Below the pieces are notes generated by a model. That model had not been told where the DNA came from. It searched no databases and saw only the letters and a program-made list of their open reading frames with translations. Of a stretch of DNA of 64,000 bases, positions 31,352 to 40,263 are shown in pieces. Origin of the DNA: UBA8337 sp937907245 (GTDB taxonomy: Bacteria > Pseudomonadota > Alphaproteobacteria > RS24); NCBI GenBank assembly GCA_965219485.1, contig OZ244774.1, positions 1 through 64,000 of the forward strand, read 5' to 3'. Within the stretch, counting starts at the first letter, position 1. The number at the start of each line of letters is the position of its first letter. A program made the position numbers and the translations under genes.

Positions 31352-32308
31352 ATGACCGATATGATTAATGATAGTCGCGAGATATCGCCTTACCGCTCGT
31401 TCAATGCGGACGAATGGGGAGAGTTGCGAAAAGACGCCAAATTAACTTTGGTCGAAAGCGATCTGGAAAAGCTGCGCGGGCTCGGCGAGACGGTGTCTCT
31501 GGCCGAAGTCGAAGAAATTTATTTGCCATTGTCGCGCCTGCTTAATTTTTATGTCGAGGCCAGCCAAGGCCTCTATGGGGCCACCAATGCGTTTCTAGGC
31601 CGTGAAGTTAAAGTGCCCTTTATTATTGGCGTGGCCGGTTCGGTGGCTGTTGGCAAAAGCACGACCTCGCGGATTTTGCGAGAGATGCTGGCCCGCTGGC
31701 CGTCGCACCCGAAAGTGGATCTGGTGACGACGGATGGGTTTTTATTTCCCAATGCGGTTTTAGAAGAGCGCGATTTGATGCAGCGCAAAGGGTTTCCAGA
31801 GAGCTTTGACTTGCGCCGCATGCGCCGGTTTTTGGCCGAAGTTAAATCCGGTCGACCGCACGTAGAGGCGCCGGTCTATTCGCATGTGGCTTATGATATT
31901 TTGCCGGATGACAAAATTACGGTCTCGCAGCCGGACATTCTTATCGTTGAAGGGCTGAATGTTTTACAGCCAGCGCTTTTGGCCAAAGAAGGCACGGAAA
32001 TTCCTTTCGTCTCCGATTATTTTGATTTCTCGATTTATATCGACGCCGAGGATGCGGTGATAGAGCGTTGGTATGTGGAGCGCTTCATGTCGTTGCAAAA
32101 AACCGCCTTTCGAAAACCCGGCGCTTATTTTCAGCGCTACGCAGAGCTTAACGTGCAGCAAGCGCGCGACATGGCCGTAGACATCTGGACGCGGATTAAT
32201 TTGAAAAACTTAGAAGAGAATATTCTGCCAACCCGAGCCCGAGCCGATTTGATTTTACACAAAAGCGACGACCATAGAATTGACCGTGTGCTATTGCGCA
32301 AAATCTGA
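31352..32308 (+). CDS. coaA: Pantothenate kinase (type I)
   Basis: A 318-residue bacterial type I pantothenate kinase, the first committed step of CoA synthesis. Walker A is GVAGSVAVGKSTTSRIL near residue 95; DLVTTDGFLFPN and RKGFPESFDLRRM follow, then APVYSHVAYDILPDD and ILIVEGLNVLQ. The C-terminus NLEENILPTRARADLILHKSDDHRI is typical. A second CoA gene, coaE, lies 8 kb to the left. It converges on the pfkB-type kinase with a three-base gap. Confidence 0.96.
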   Translation: MTDMINDSREISPYRSFNADEWGELRKDAKLTLVESDLEKLRGLGETVSLAEVEEIYLPLSRLLNFYVEASQGLYGATNAFLGREVKVPFIIGVAGSVAVGKSTTSRILREMLARWPSHPKVDLVTTDGFLFPNAVLEERDLMQRKGFPESFDLRRMRRFLAEVKSGRPHVEAPVYSHVAYDILPDDKITVSQPDILIVEGLNVLQPALLAKEGTEIPFVSDYFDFSIYIDAEDAVIERWYVERFMSLQKTAFRKPGAYFQRYAELNVQQARDMAVDIWTRINLKNLEENILPTRARADLILHKSDDHRIDRVLLRKI

Positions 32309-32311
32309 TTT

Positions 32312-33319
32312 TTAAAGCGCCAGGCCTTGGGCTTTAAGCTGGGCACCCACATCGGTTTGCGGACGCGGCCCGAACTGTTGGATTACCTGACTGGCCGCGA
32401 TGATGCCCATTTTACCCGCAATTTCTGGCGCATGCCCGCGATGTAGGCCAGCTAAAAAGCCAGCCGCGAATTGGTCGCCCGCGCCGGTAAGATCGACGAT
32501 GTCTTCGACTTTTTGCGCAGCGATTTTGTGGGTCGTGGCGCCCTCGAAAACGACCGCGCCATCGGCGCCATAGGTTACAGCGCCCAGCAGGTTATGCGCG
32601 GCAAAATGTGGCGCCAACCCAACCGGGTCTTGGCTACCAAAGAGAGCGGCAATTTCAGTTTCATTGGCCAGCAAAATGTCGATGTGGCTGTCTAAGAGGC
32701 TCATAAAATCAGCGTGATGGCGGGTGACGCAAAACCCATCGGCCAAGGAAAACCCAACCTTACCGCCTTGGGCGCGCACCCGTTCGGCAGCGTCTAAAAA
32801 GGCTTGGCGCGCGCTGGGGCTATCCCAAATATAACCCTCGGCAAAAAACAAGCCGGTTTGTGCCAAAACGGCCTCGTCTAAGTCTTTGCTTGAGGTGGTA
32901 ACAGAGGCGCCCAATACGGTGTGCATGGTGCGCTCAGCATCGGGGGTGACCAACACAAGACAATGCCCGGTCGGCAGGTCGGTTTCGGGACGGCTTGGGA
33001 AAGCGACGTTTAGCTGTTGAAACGCTTGGCAAAAAACCTGCCCCAAAGCGTCATCGGAAACCTTACCGATAAACCCCGTTGCGAGACCAAGGCTTGCGAT
33101 GCCCGCCACGCTATTGGCGGCCGAACCGCCAGGCTGATGGGTATGCACAGAGACAGACGTTTGCAGGGCCGCAGATTGGTCTGGCTCGATTAAAGACATG
33201 GATGCCTTAGGGCTACCAAGCGCCTCCAGCTCGGTGTCTTGAACATCGGCAAAAAGATCGACCAAGGCAGCGCCCATACCGGTAATTAGGCGGCGGGCGT
33301 CAGGGGCGGTATCTGTCAT
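32312..33319 (-). CDS. PfkB-family carbohydrate/nucleoside kinase (adenosine-kinase-like)
   Basis: A 335-residue ribokinase-superfamily protein. The N-terminal glycine-rich motif is HQPGGSAANSVAGIASLGL with GFIGKVSDDALG; the C-terminal anion-hole and catalytic Asp are in VDLTGAGDQFAAGFLAGL. LLANETEIAALFG is also characteristic. Spacing and sequence are like the adenosine kinase/sugar kinase subgroup widespread in alphaproteobacteria; the substrate cannot be told from sequence. The start ATG at 33319 is followed by 14 residues before the conserved strand. It lies 25 bp downstream of nth on the same strand. Confidence 0.87.
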   Translation of the reverse strand: MTDTAPDARRLITGMGAALVDLFADVQDTELEALGSPKASMSLIEPDQSAALQTSVSVHTHQPGGSAANSVAGIASLGLATGFIGKVSDDALGQVFCQAFQQLNVAFPSRPETDLPTGHCLVLVTPDAERTMHTVLGASVTTSSKDLDEAVLAQTGLFFAEGYIWDSPSARQAFLDAAERVRAQGGKVGFSLADGFCVTRHHADFMSLLDSHIDILLANETEIAALFGSQDPVGLAPHFAAHNLLGAVTYGADGAVVFEGATTHKIAAQKVEDIVDLTGAGDQFAAGFLAGLHRGHAPEIAGKMGIIAASQVIQQFGPRPQTDVGAQLKAQGLAL

Positions 33320-33344
33320 GAGCTATTCTCTTTCGTATCGGGGA

Positions 33345-33983
33345 TTAAGCAGTTTCGGTTTTTGGCTTGAACCGACATAAGTCGTGCACCAAGCAATTAT
33401 AACATTTGGGTTTGCGGGCCAAACAAACATAGCGACCGTGCAAAATCAACCAATGATGGGCGTGGCGTCGATAGGGGTCTTGGATGCGTCGGTCGAGTTT
33501 TTTCTCTACCGCCAACTCTGTTTTGCCTGGCGCTAAACCTGTGCGATTGGAGACCCGAAACACATGTGTGTCGACGGCAAAAGTGGCGACGCCAAAGGCT
33601 TCATTCATCACTACATTGGCTGTTTTGCGGCCCACCCCCGGCAGGCTCAAGAGGGTTTCCATATCGTCGGGAACGGTGCTGTTATGCTGGGCCACCAATT
33701 GTTGCGAAAGAGCGAAAACATTTTTCGCTTTATTGCGGTACAGGCCGATGGTTTTTACTTCGTCGCGAATGGCATCTTCCCCTAAGGCGACCATTTTCTC
33801 GGGCGTATCGGCGCGGGCGAATAGCGTTTTGGTGGCTTTATTGACGCCAATATCGGTGGCTTGAGCAGACAGCACAACGGCCACCAACAGTGTAAAATGA
33901 TTAGAGAAATCAAGCTCGGTTCGCGGCGCGGGGTCGTCGCGCGATAAGCGTTCGAAAAACTCGGGGATTTGGGCAACTTTCAT
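33345..33983 (-). CDS. nth: Endonuclease III
   Basis: A 212-residue base-excision-repair glycosylase/AP lyase. The helix-hairpin-helix is LLSLPGVGRKTANVV with the catalytic Lys, followed by FAVDTHVFRVSNRTGLA with the catalytic Asp. The [4Fe-4S] cluster ligands are C-x6-C-x2-C-x5-C in VCLARKPKCYNCLVHDLC. Length matches E. coli Nth (211). It diverges from the DUF2244 gene, its common neighbour. Confidence 0.96.
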   Translation of the reverse strand: MKVAQIPEFFERLSRDDPAPRTELDFSNHFTLLVAVVLSAQATDIGVNKATKTLFARADTPEKMVALGEDAIRDEVKTIGLYRNKAKNVFALSQQLVAQHNSTVPDDMETLLSLPGVGRKTANVVMNEAFGVATFAVDTHVFRVSNRTGLAPGKTELAVEKKLDRRIQDPYRRHAHHWLILHGRYVCLARKPKCYNCLVHDLCRFKPKTETA

Positions 33984-33988
33984 GCCCT

Positions 33989-33994
33989 ATCATA
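33989..33994 (-). promoter_or_regulatory. -10-like TATGAT five bases before the nth ATG
   Basis: TATGAT on the minus strand lies five bases from the ATG, with AGGGC between them. If used as a -10 the leader would be a few bases at most. Part of a recurring pattern in the window. Confidence 0.3.
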
Positions 33995-34042
33995 GCGAAA
34001 TCATAAATCGGACGCCAGACTTGCTTCTGGGCGCGGGCGACT

Positions 34043-34055
34043 TATTTAACTCAGC
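34043..34055 (+). promoter_or_regulatory. -10-like TATTTA seven bases before an ATG (possible leaderless start)
   Basis: TATTTA at 34043-34048 is followed by seven bases and the DUF2244 ATG. No Shine-Dalgarno sequence is present. Confidence 0.3.
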
Positions 34056-34595
34056 ATGGAAACATTTACTGCCTTACCGTCCAATTTCAGCCTCACCTTG
34101 CGCCCCAACCGCTCGTTGTCGCAGCGCGGGTTTTTATGGTTGATGGCAATTTTTGGCGGCGCCTCATTTGCCCTTGGCGGTTACTTTTGGTCGTTGGGCG
34201 CTTGGCCCGTGTTTGGCTTCTTTGGTCTGGACGTGGTGCTTTTATATTTCTTTTTTCGTCTAAATTACCGATATGCGCGCCGCTATGAAACTTTGGCGAT
34301 GCGAGACGGGAAGTTAATTTTTGGGCAGGTATCGGCTACAGGCCTATCGCGTGAATGGTCGTTCGACCCCTATTGGGTGCGCCTGAAGCTAGAACGCTTA
34401 GGCCAAGATGGCGAAGATATTGGCAATCTGATTTTGTCGAGCCACGGTAAATATGTTTCTGTTGGGGCCTTTTTGCCGCCAGACGAGCGAGCTGAATTGG
34501 CAGCTCGTCTACAGCTCAGCCTCAAACAAATGCTCAATGCTGGCCCCGCCCATCAAGGCGAGGATGCCAGCCCAGATTATGGACAGCGTGCCTAG
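34056..34595 (+). CDS. DUF2244 family membrane protein
   Basis: A 179-residue protein with two adjacent transmembrane helices near residues 28-70 (FLWLMAIFGGASFALGGYFW and PVFGFFGLDVVLLYFFF), then a soluble beta-rich domain with ESLAMRDGKLIFG-like and FDPYWVRLKLE elements typical of DUF2244. Function unknown. The family is often found next to nth in alphaproteobacteria, as here. It converges on gpmA with a seven-base gap. Confidence 0.85.
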   Translation: METFTALPSNFSLTLRPNRSLSQRGFLWLMAIFGGASFALGGYFWSLGAWPVFGFFGLDVVLLYFFFRLNYRYARRYETLAMRDGKLIFGQVSATGLSREWSFDPYWVRLKLERLGQDGEDIGNLILSSHGKYVSVGAFLPPDERAELAARLQLSLKQMLNAGPAHQGEDASPDYGQRA

Positions 34596-34602
34596 AAGGC
34601 AT

Positions 34603-35223
34603 TTACCGCTCGAGAATTTCTTTCGACGTCACACCGCCTTGCGCGTCTAGCTCATAGCAGTAGGGCACACCCGTGCCAATGTTCACATCGATAATCTCTT
34701 CAGAGCTTAAGCCATCCAATTGCATCACCAGCGCGCGCAAACTATTGCCATGCGCGGCAATGAGAATGTCTTTGCCTTGTTTGAGAAGCGGCATAATTTC
34801 GGCATCGAAATAAGGCAATACTCGGTCGGCTGTGTCTTTTAGGCTCTCCCCACCCGGGGGCGGTATATCGAAAGAACGACGCCAAATATGCACTTGGTCT
34901 TCGCCCCATTTTTCGCGCGCGTCATCTTTATTGAGGCCAGCCAGATCGCCATAGTCTCGCTCGTTCAAAGCTTCATGGCGAGTGGTAGGCAAGTCACCGC
35001 CTGGCAGAAGGTCTTCTAACAAAAGGGCCAGTGTTTTTTGTGCGCGCTGTAAATTAGAGGTGAAAGCCAAATCAAATTTAGCGCCCGCGGCCTTCAAAGC
35101 CCGACCCGCCGCATGCGCTTCATCGACGCCTTGGGCGGTAAGGCCGGGGTCGCGCCAGCCCGTAAATAGGTTCTTTTCATTCCATTCACTTTGGCCGTGA
35201 CGCACTAAAACAAGGCGGCTCAT
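34603..35223 (-). CDS. gpmA: 2,3-bisphosphoglycerate-dependent phosphoglycerate mutase
   Basis: A 206-residue glycolytic histidine phosphatase-superfamily enzyme interconverting 3- and 2-phosphoglycerate. The phospho-His is in LVLVRHGQSEWN near residue 9, with FTGWRDPGLTAQG after it and ALNERDYGDLAGLNKDD in the middle; the second active-site His is in LIAAHGNSLRALVM. It is shorter than the E. coli enzyme, as in alphaproteobacteria. GAAGAGGAT lies upstream of the ATG. It follows dapB after 39 bp. Confidence 0.95.
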   Translation of the reverse strand: MSRLVLVRHGQSEWNEKNLFTGWRDPGLTAQGVDEAHAAGRALKAAGAKFDLAFTSNLQRAQKTLALLLEDLLPGGDLPTTRHEALNERDYGDLAGLNKDDAREKWGEDQVHIWRRSFDIPPPGGESLKDTADRVLPYFDAEIMPLLKQGKDILIAAHGNSLRALVMQLDGLSSEEIIDVNIGTGVPYCYELDAQGGVTSKEILER

Positions 35224-35262
35224 ACTCTAATCCTCTTCACTTTTTGGTAAAAATCTCTTGGG

Positions 35263-36072
35263 TTACTTGGGGTCTTTGAGACCTAAAACATGTTGCATGT
35301 CGTATAGGCCTTCCGCTTGTGAGTGTGCCCAAATAGCGGCTTTTAGCGCGCCACGAGCAAAAATATCGCGCGTCTCGGCGCGGTGGCCAAGGCGGAGTTG
35401 TTCGTTCTCGCCAGCCAAAATAATCTCATGGTCGCCCACCACAGAGCCTCCGCGCAAGGCGGCAATGCCAATGTCCCCGGGGTTTCTGGCGCCAGTTATG
35501 CCGTCGCGCCCGCTTTGAATCACTTTGTCGAGCGCCACCTCACGCCCCTCGGCAGCCGCGCCCGCCAATAGCAGCGCGGTTCCAGAAGGCGCATCGATTT
35601 TGTGGCGATGGTGCATGTCCAGCACTTCGATATCCCAATCCTCGTCCAAAGCGGCGGCCGCTTGTCTTACCAAGCCAGCGAGCAAATTAACGCCAAGGCT
35701 CATATTGCCGGATTTTACAATTTTTGCATGCCGTGCAGCCGCTTCGATCTGCGCCTCTTGCTCGGGGTTAAATCCTGTTGTGCCAATAATATGAACATTG
35801 CGGGCTTGTGCCGCGAGGCTTGCTAGCTGCACGCTGGCCTCTGGCACGGTGAAATCAATCACACCATCGGCTTGGCGCATGGCGTCTAGGGCGTCGTCTG
35901 TGGCGATAATACCACACGCAGCTTGGCCAGCTAGCGTGCCTAAGTCTTGCCCCAGGGCTTCACTGCCCGTGGGCTCAAGGCCGCCGACCAGCTCGAGCGT
36001 TTCGTCTGCTAGAATTAATTTTGTAAGCGCCTGACCCATGCGGCCAGCACATCCATTTACAATTAGTTTCAT
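35263..36072 (-). CDS. dapB: 4-hydroxy-tetrahydrodipicolinate reductase
   Basis: A 269-residue reductase in lysine and diaminopimelate synthesis. The nucleotide-binding motif is VNGCAGRMGQALTKLI; VIDFTVPEA and GTTGFNPEQEAQI follow, and the catalytic signature is EVLDMHHRHKIDAPSGTALLLA. The C-terminus has FARGALKAAIWAHSQAEGLYDM. A GGAATTTGGC precedes the ATG. It lies 82 bp downstream of dnaJ on the same strand, an order common in alphaproteobacteria. Confidence 0.96.
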   Translation of the reverse strand: MKLIVNGCAGRMGQALTKLILADETLELVGGLEPTGSEALGQDLGTLAGQAACGIIATDDALDAMRQADGVIDFTVPEASVQLASLAAQARNVHIIGTTGFNPEQEAQIEAAARHAKIVKSGNMSLGVNLLAGLVRQAAAALDEDWDIEVLDMHHRHKIDAPSGTALLLAGAAAEGREVALDKVIQSGRDGITGARNPGDIGIAALRGGSVVGDHEIILAGENEQLRLGHRAETRDIFARGALKAAIWAHSQAEGLYDMQHVLGLKDPK

Positions 36073-36154
36073 GCCAAATTCCTATCTATCCGCATGATAG
36101 CAGGCGCTCCGATAATCGTCGAGAGAGGAAACTTATCTTGTCGCCTTGTCGAGG

Positions 36155-37273
36155 TTACTTCAAATCGCGAAAGGCTTGGGTGTCGGGATAATTGCTATCG
36201 TCCAATTTATCGCTGAAGGCATCCAGTAGTTTTTTCTGCGCGCGACTGAGACCTGTGGGGGTTTCGATATCAATTTGCACGTACAGATCGCCGCTGCTGC
36301 GCGACCGCAAAACCGGCATGCCTTTGCCACGCAGGCGGAATTGTTGTCCCGCTTGGGCGCCCTCGGGCAGGGTGAGTTTTACTTTTTTACCACCCAAAAG
36401 GGGCACCTCAATGGCGCCACCCCGAATGGCCAGATGGAAGGGAACCGGCATGGCGCAAAATAAATCGGCGCCATCGCGTTGCAAAAACGCGTGCGGACGC
36501 AGATTTACAAACACATAGAGGTCGCCATTGCTGGCACCTTGCGGCCCGGCATTGCCTTCGCCGGACAGGCGAATGCGCGTGCCATCTTCGACACCGGCTG
36601 GGATGGAAACAGATAGATTGCGCGTTTCTGAAACTTGCCCACGGCCGCTGCAATCGCGGCATGGGTCACTTATGGTTTGGCCCGCGCCATGGCATTGGTG
36701 GCAGGTGCGCTCGACCATGAAGAAGCCTTGTTGCGCCCGCACTTTACCGTGCCCCTGACAGACCGAACAAGTTGTCGGTTTGCTGCCTGCCTTGGCGCCC
36801 GAACCCGAGCAAGTTCCACAAGCGGCCGCACGGTTTAATTTCAATTGGCGTTCGGTGCCGTCAAATGCCTCTTGCAGGGTTATTTCGACTTCGGCGCGTA
36901 AATCATCGCCGCGCCCCGCTTGTTGGCGTCGGCCACCGCCACCGCGGCCCCCCCCAAAAAACTCTTCGAAGATATCGCCCATGCCGCCAAAGTCGCTGCC
37001 AAAGCCGCCACCCTGGCCCCCGCCTGGCCCGCCACGGCCACCGCCATTTTCAAAAGCGGCATGGCCATATTGGTCATAAGCGGCGCGGTTTTGGTCGTCT
37101 TTTAGAATCTCATAGGCTTCCGAGACTTCTTTAAACTTCTGCTCGGCTACCGCATCCCCCGGATTGAGATCCGGATGATATTGTTTGGCCATCTTGCGAT
37201 AGGCAGACTTCAGCCCGGCCGCATCCGCAGAACGGTCGACGCCCAATAGCTCGTAATAATCGGCCTTGGCCAT
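36155..37273 (-). CDS. dnaJ: Chaperone protein DnaJ
   Basis: A 372-residue type I Hsp40. The J domain begins DYYELLGVDRSADAAGLKSAYRKMAKQYHPDLNPGD with the HPD motif; a Gly-rich stretch near residues 75-118 follows; four CxxCxGxG zinc repeats lie around residues 148-210 (CGTCSGSGA, CSVCQGHGK, CHQCHGAGQ, CRDCSGRGQ); then the peptide-binding C-terminal domains. It delivers substrates to DnaK and stimulates its ATPase. It follows dnaK by 60 bp. Confidence 0.97.
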   Translation of the reverse strand: MAKADYYELLGVDRSADAAGLKSAYRKMAKQYHPDLNPGDAVAEQKFKEVSEAYEILKDDQNRAAYDQYGHAAFENGGGRGGPGGGQGGGFGSDFGGMGDIFEEFFGGGRGGGGRRQQAGRGDDLRAEVEITLQEAFDGTERQLKLNRAAACGTCSGSGAKAGSKPTTCSVCQGHGKVRAQQGFFMVERTCHQCHGAGQTISDPCRDCSGRGQVSETRNLSVSIPAGVEDGTRIRLSGEGNAGPQGASNGDLYVFVNLRPHAFLQRDGADLFCAMPVPFHLAIRGGAIEVPLLGGKKVKLTLPEGAQAGQQFRLRGKGMPVLRSRSSGDLYVQIDIETPTGLSRAQKKLLDAFSDKLDDSNYPDTQAFRDLK

Positions 37274-37333
37274 AACAGGCTTCCTCTATTCGCGGGCAAA
37301 GCCCCCAGACGGGTGAAGATGAGTTCGAAAAGA

Positions 37334-39256
37334 TTAAGACGCTTTTGTTTCGTCGTCGTCTTTTGGCTCTGTAACATCTTCGAAATCAGCATCCACAACA
37401 TTGGCGCCATCTTCATTGGCGTCTTGTGCCGCCGCCGCATCGCTTTCGGCTTGCTGGGCTTTATAGACAGCTTCCCCGATTTTCATCGCAGCTTCGCTGA
37501 GTGCCTGAGCTTTTTCGCTAATCGCGTCGCTGTCGTCGCCTTCCAGAGCTTCCTTCAAATCGGCAATCGCCGCTTCGGTTGCTTCTTTGTCGCCAGCTTC
37601 GATTAGGCTCTCATTTTCAACAATCGATTTCTCGGTCGCATGAATAAGGCCTTCCGCGTTATTGCGCGCTTCCACTTGTTCGCGGCGGTCTTTATCTTCC
37701 GCAGCGTTGGCTTCCGCATCTTTGACCATTTGTTCGATGTCATCATCCGACAAGCCGCCTGAGGCTTCGATACGAATGTTTTGCTCTTTGCCCGTCGCTT
37801 TATCGGCGGCCGAAACGTTAACCAAACCATTGGCATCAATATCGAAAGTCACTTCGATCTGCGGCACGCCGCGCGGCGATGGCGGAATGCCTTCCAGGTT
37901 AAATTGACCCAGAGCCTTATTGTCGGCTGCCATCTCGCGCTCGCCTTGATAGACGGCGATGGTCACGGCCGATTGATTGTCATCGGCAGTCGAGAACACT
38001 TGGCTCTTTTTGGTTGGGATGGTGGTATTGCGATCGATGAGACGGGTAAACACGCCGCCCAAAGTTTCGATACCCAAAGACAAAGGTGTCACGTCTAGCA
38101 GAAGCACGTCTTTCACATCGCCTTGCAAAACGCCCGCTTGAATGGTGGCGCCCATGGCAACCACTTCATCTGGGTTCACGCTCATGTTTGGTTCTTTGCC
38201 GAACACATCTTTAACAAAATCACGAATGCGCGGCATGCGGGTTTGACCGCCCACGAGCACAACTTCGTCGATATCTTTAATGTTAATGCCCGCGTCTTTA
38301 ATGGCCGCCTCGCATGGGCCACGCGTGCGTTGCACCAAAGCATCGACCAGCGATTCAAAGGCGGAACGCGTCAGCTTCAAGTTCAAATGTTTCGGGCCCG
38401 ACGCATCGGCTGTAATAAACGGCAGGTTCACTTCGGTTTGGGCCGAAGAGGACAGCTCAATTTTGGCCTTCTCCGCAGCTTCTTTCAGGCGTTGCAGGGC
38501 TAACTTATCGCCGCGCAAATCAATGCCGTTTTCTTTGTGAAACTCGTCAGCCAGATGTTCAACCAAAGCCATATCGAAATCTTCGCCGCCGAGGAACGTA
38601 TCCCCATTGGTGGACTTCACCTCGAATACGCCGTCGCCGATTTCCAAAATAGATACATCAAACGTGCCGCCACCCAGGTCATAGACCGCAATGGTTTGGC
38701 CGTCGTTTTTATCCAACCCATAGGCTAGAGCGGCCGCGGTTGGCTCGTTGATAATGCGCAAGACTTCGAGGCCTGCAATTTTACCCGCATCTTTGGTGGC
38801 TTGGCGCTGCGCGTCATTAAAGTAAGCCGGAACGGTAATCACCGCTTGGTCGACGCTCTCACCGAGATAGCCTTCTGCGGTTTCTTTCATTTTCTGCAAA
38901 ATAAAAGCCGAGACTTGCGATGGCGAATATGTGTCGCCGGCAGCCTCTACCCAAGCATCTCCGCTGTCGGAAGCGACGATGTTATAAGGCACCATATCGA
39001 TGTCTTTCTTGGTCGATGGGTCGTTAAACCGACGGCCAATCAGACGCTTAATCGCGAACAATGTGTTGATAGGGTTCGTCACCGCTTGGCGTTTGGCGGG
39101 TTGACCGGTCAGGCGTTCGCCGTCTTCGGTAAAAGCCACGACGGAAGGGGTCGTGCGCGCGCCTTCGGCGTTTTCAATCACTCGGGGAGTGCTGCCATCC
39201 ATAACGGCAACACATGAGTTGGTGGTTCCTAAATCAATACCAATTACTTTGCCCAT
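37334..39256 (-). CDS. dnaK: Chaperone protein DnaK (Hsp70)
   Basis: A 640-residue Hsp70. N-terminal GIDLGTTNSCVAVMDG, phosphate motif VYDLGGGTFDVSILEI and VLVGGQTRMPRIRD form the ATPase domain; the linker VLLLDVTPLSLG and a substrate domain with an acidic C-terminal lid (ending in EPKDDDETKAS) complete it. Length equals typical DnaK. It is read from its own heat-shock-type promoter (39308-39338). Partners grpE and dnaJ flank it on the same strand. Confidence 0.98.
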   Translation of the reverse strand: MGKVIGIDLGTTNSCVAVMDGSTPRVIENAEGARTTPSVVAFTEDGERLTGQPAKRQAVTNPINTLFAIKRLIGRRFNDPSTKKDIDMVPYNIVASDSGDAWVEAAGDTYSPSQVSAFILQKMKETAEGYLGESVDQAVITVPAYFNDAQRQATKDAGKIAGLEVLRIINEPTAAALAYGLDKNDGQTIAVYDLGGGTFDVSILEIGDGVFEVKSTNGDTFLGGEDFDMALVEHLADEFHKENGIDLRGDKLALQRLKEAAEKAKIELSSSAQTEVNLPFITADASGPKHLNLKLTRSAFESLVDALVQRTRGPCEAAIKDAGINIKDIDEVVLVGGQTRMPRIRDFVKDVFGKEPNMSVNPDEVVAMGATIQAGVLQGDVKDVLLLDVTPLSLGIETLGGVFTRLIDRNTTIPTKKSQVFSTADDNQSAVTIAVYQGEREMAADNKALGQFNLEGIPPSPRGVPQIEVTFDIDANGLVNVSAADKATGKEQNIRIEASGGLSDDDIEQMVKDAEANAAEDKDRREQVEARNNAEGLIHATEKSIVENESLIEAGDKEATEAAIADLKEALEGDDSDAISEKAQALSEAAMKIGEAVYKAQQAESDAAAAQDANEDGANVVDADFEDVTEPKDDDETKAS

Positions 39257-39307
39257 AATAAGCCTCGTTGTTTTGCCCGCATGCGGCGGGTTTGTTTCAT
39301 CTGGAGT

Positions 39308-39338
39308 TTATATAGGTAGCCAAAGGTTGGGCTACAAG
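39308..39338 (-). promoter_or_regulatory. Sigma-32 (RpoH)-type promoter for dnaK
   Basis: On the minus strand CTTG (39335-39338) and CCTATATAA (39308-39316) are 18 bp apart, matching the alphaproteobacterial RpoH pattern. The start codon lies about 50 bp downstream; the leader has a short CCCGC/GCGGG hairpin around 39277-39291. Confidence 0.65.
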
Positions 39339-39425
39339 GCCTCATCGTCATTTAGACGAGAAAAGCGCTATTTTCTGGCCCAGACCCTAAGGATGGGGCC
39401 CCTTGGCTTGCTATCTATATGCGGT

Positions 39426-40082
39426 TTAGTCTTTTGCAATCCCTACCTTGGCTGGGCGCAAAAGGCGCTCTTCCATTTGGTAGCCGGTCTCAATCACATC
39501 GATAATTGTGCCTGCATCTTGCCCCGTGCCTGGGGCTTCAAACAGAGCCTCGTGCAAATTGGGATCAAATTTCTCGCCCATTGGCGATAATACTTTTACT
39601 TTATGGCGCCCCAAGGCAGCCAATAGGTCTCGCTCGGTGGCGGCCACGCCTTCGAGCACAGCTTGTACAGTTTCTGGCAGCGCGGTTTTGCTGGCTTCGT
39701 CCATTTCGCTGGCGGCCTTTAAGGCTCGTTGCAGATTATCGGCGACGCCAACCATGTCACGGGCAAAACTCACAGCGCCATATTTCAACGCTTCGCTGCG
39801 ATCGCGCTCGGCGCGGCGGCGGGTGTTTTCCAGTTCAGCCAGAGTGCGCAAAACCTGATCGTTTAGGGTTGCAATTTGCTCTTCGGGTGTAGGTGGGGCC
39901 GGCGCCTCTTCTGCGGGTGCGGCACCTTCTTCTGCTGGAGCGGCCCCCTCGTCTGCTGGGGCGATGCCCTCTTCTGGGCTCGTATCTAGCGCGCCCGTAT
40001 CTTGTTCTGTTTCTTGGATATCCTGCTCCGCCTCATTTTCAGTCGGCGTGTCCGTTTCGTTTATGTCTTTATCGTCGCTCAT
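39426..40082 (-). CDS. grpE: Nucleotide exchange factor GrpE
   Basis: A 218-residue GrpE. The acidic, Ala/Pro-rich N-terminal tail (about 60 residues) is followed by the long dimer helix (EEQIATLNDQVLRTLAELENTR) and the beta wing with EKFDPNLHEALFEAPG and VIETGYQMEERLLRPAKVGIAK, both diagnostic. It releases ADP from DnaK. ATG at 40082 or the in-frame GTG at 40094 could be used; neither has a strong Shine-Dalgarno. The tail contains three copies of a 7-residue AAPAEEG-type repeat. An hrcA gene, often next to grpE, is absent. Confidence 0.95.
   Translation of the reverse strand: MSDDKDINETDTPTENEAEQDIQETEQDTGALDTSPEEGIAPADEGAAPAEEGAAPAEEAPAPPTPEEQIATLNDQVLRTLAELENTRRRAERDRSEALKYGAVSFARDMVGVADNLQRALKAASEMDEASKTALPETVQAVLEGVAATERDLLAALGRHKVKVLSPMGEKFDPNLHEALFEAPGTGQDAGTIIDVIETGYQMEERLLRPAKVGIAKD
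39903..39962 (-). repeat. 21-bp imperfect tandem repeat in grpE
   Basis: Nearly three copies of a 21-bp unit encode APADEG-AAPAEEG-AAPAEEA in the disordered N-terminal tail. In frame and without effect on the conserved domain. Confidence 0.7.
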
Positions 40083-40158
40083 ATTTTCACTCACGGTTCG
40101 GTTTAAAGATTAAGAGTCTAAGGTCGCTCAAGGTTAAAGGCGGCCAACCTATTGGGGC

Positions 40159-40189
40159 TTAGGTAGGCGTCCTGCGAGCCGAGGTCAAG
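40159..40189 (-). promoter_or_regulatory. Sigma-32 (RpoH)-type promoter for grpE
   Basis: On the minus strand CTTG (40186-40189) and CCTACCTAA (40159-40167) are separated by 18 bp, the same spacing as at dnaK. The start codon is about 80 bp downstream. Confidence 0.5.
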
Positions 40190-40234
40190 GGGTCTCGCGT
40201 TAATTCTATGCGTATGTTCTATAAGATGGCGGCT

Positions 40235-40263
40235 TGTTTCCTTAAGTCCGACAGGCTAGATAA
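40235..40263 (+). promoter_or_regulatory. Candidate sigma-70 promoter for rph
   Basis: TTGTTT (40235-40240) and TAGATA (40258-40263) are separated by 17 bp, 42 bp before the rph start. Confidence 0.4.

Noticed and set aside
39256..39300. ROSE-type RNA thermometer in the dnaK leader
   Set aside because: Only a short CCCGC/GCGGG hairpin is present, and it does not cover the ribosome-binding site in a typical way.
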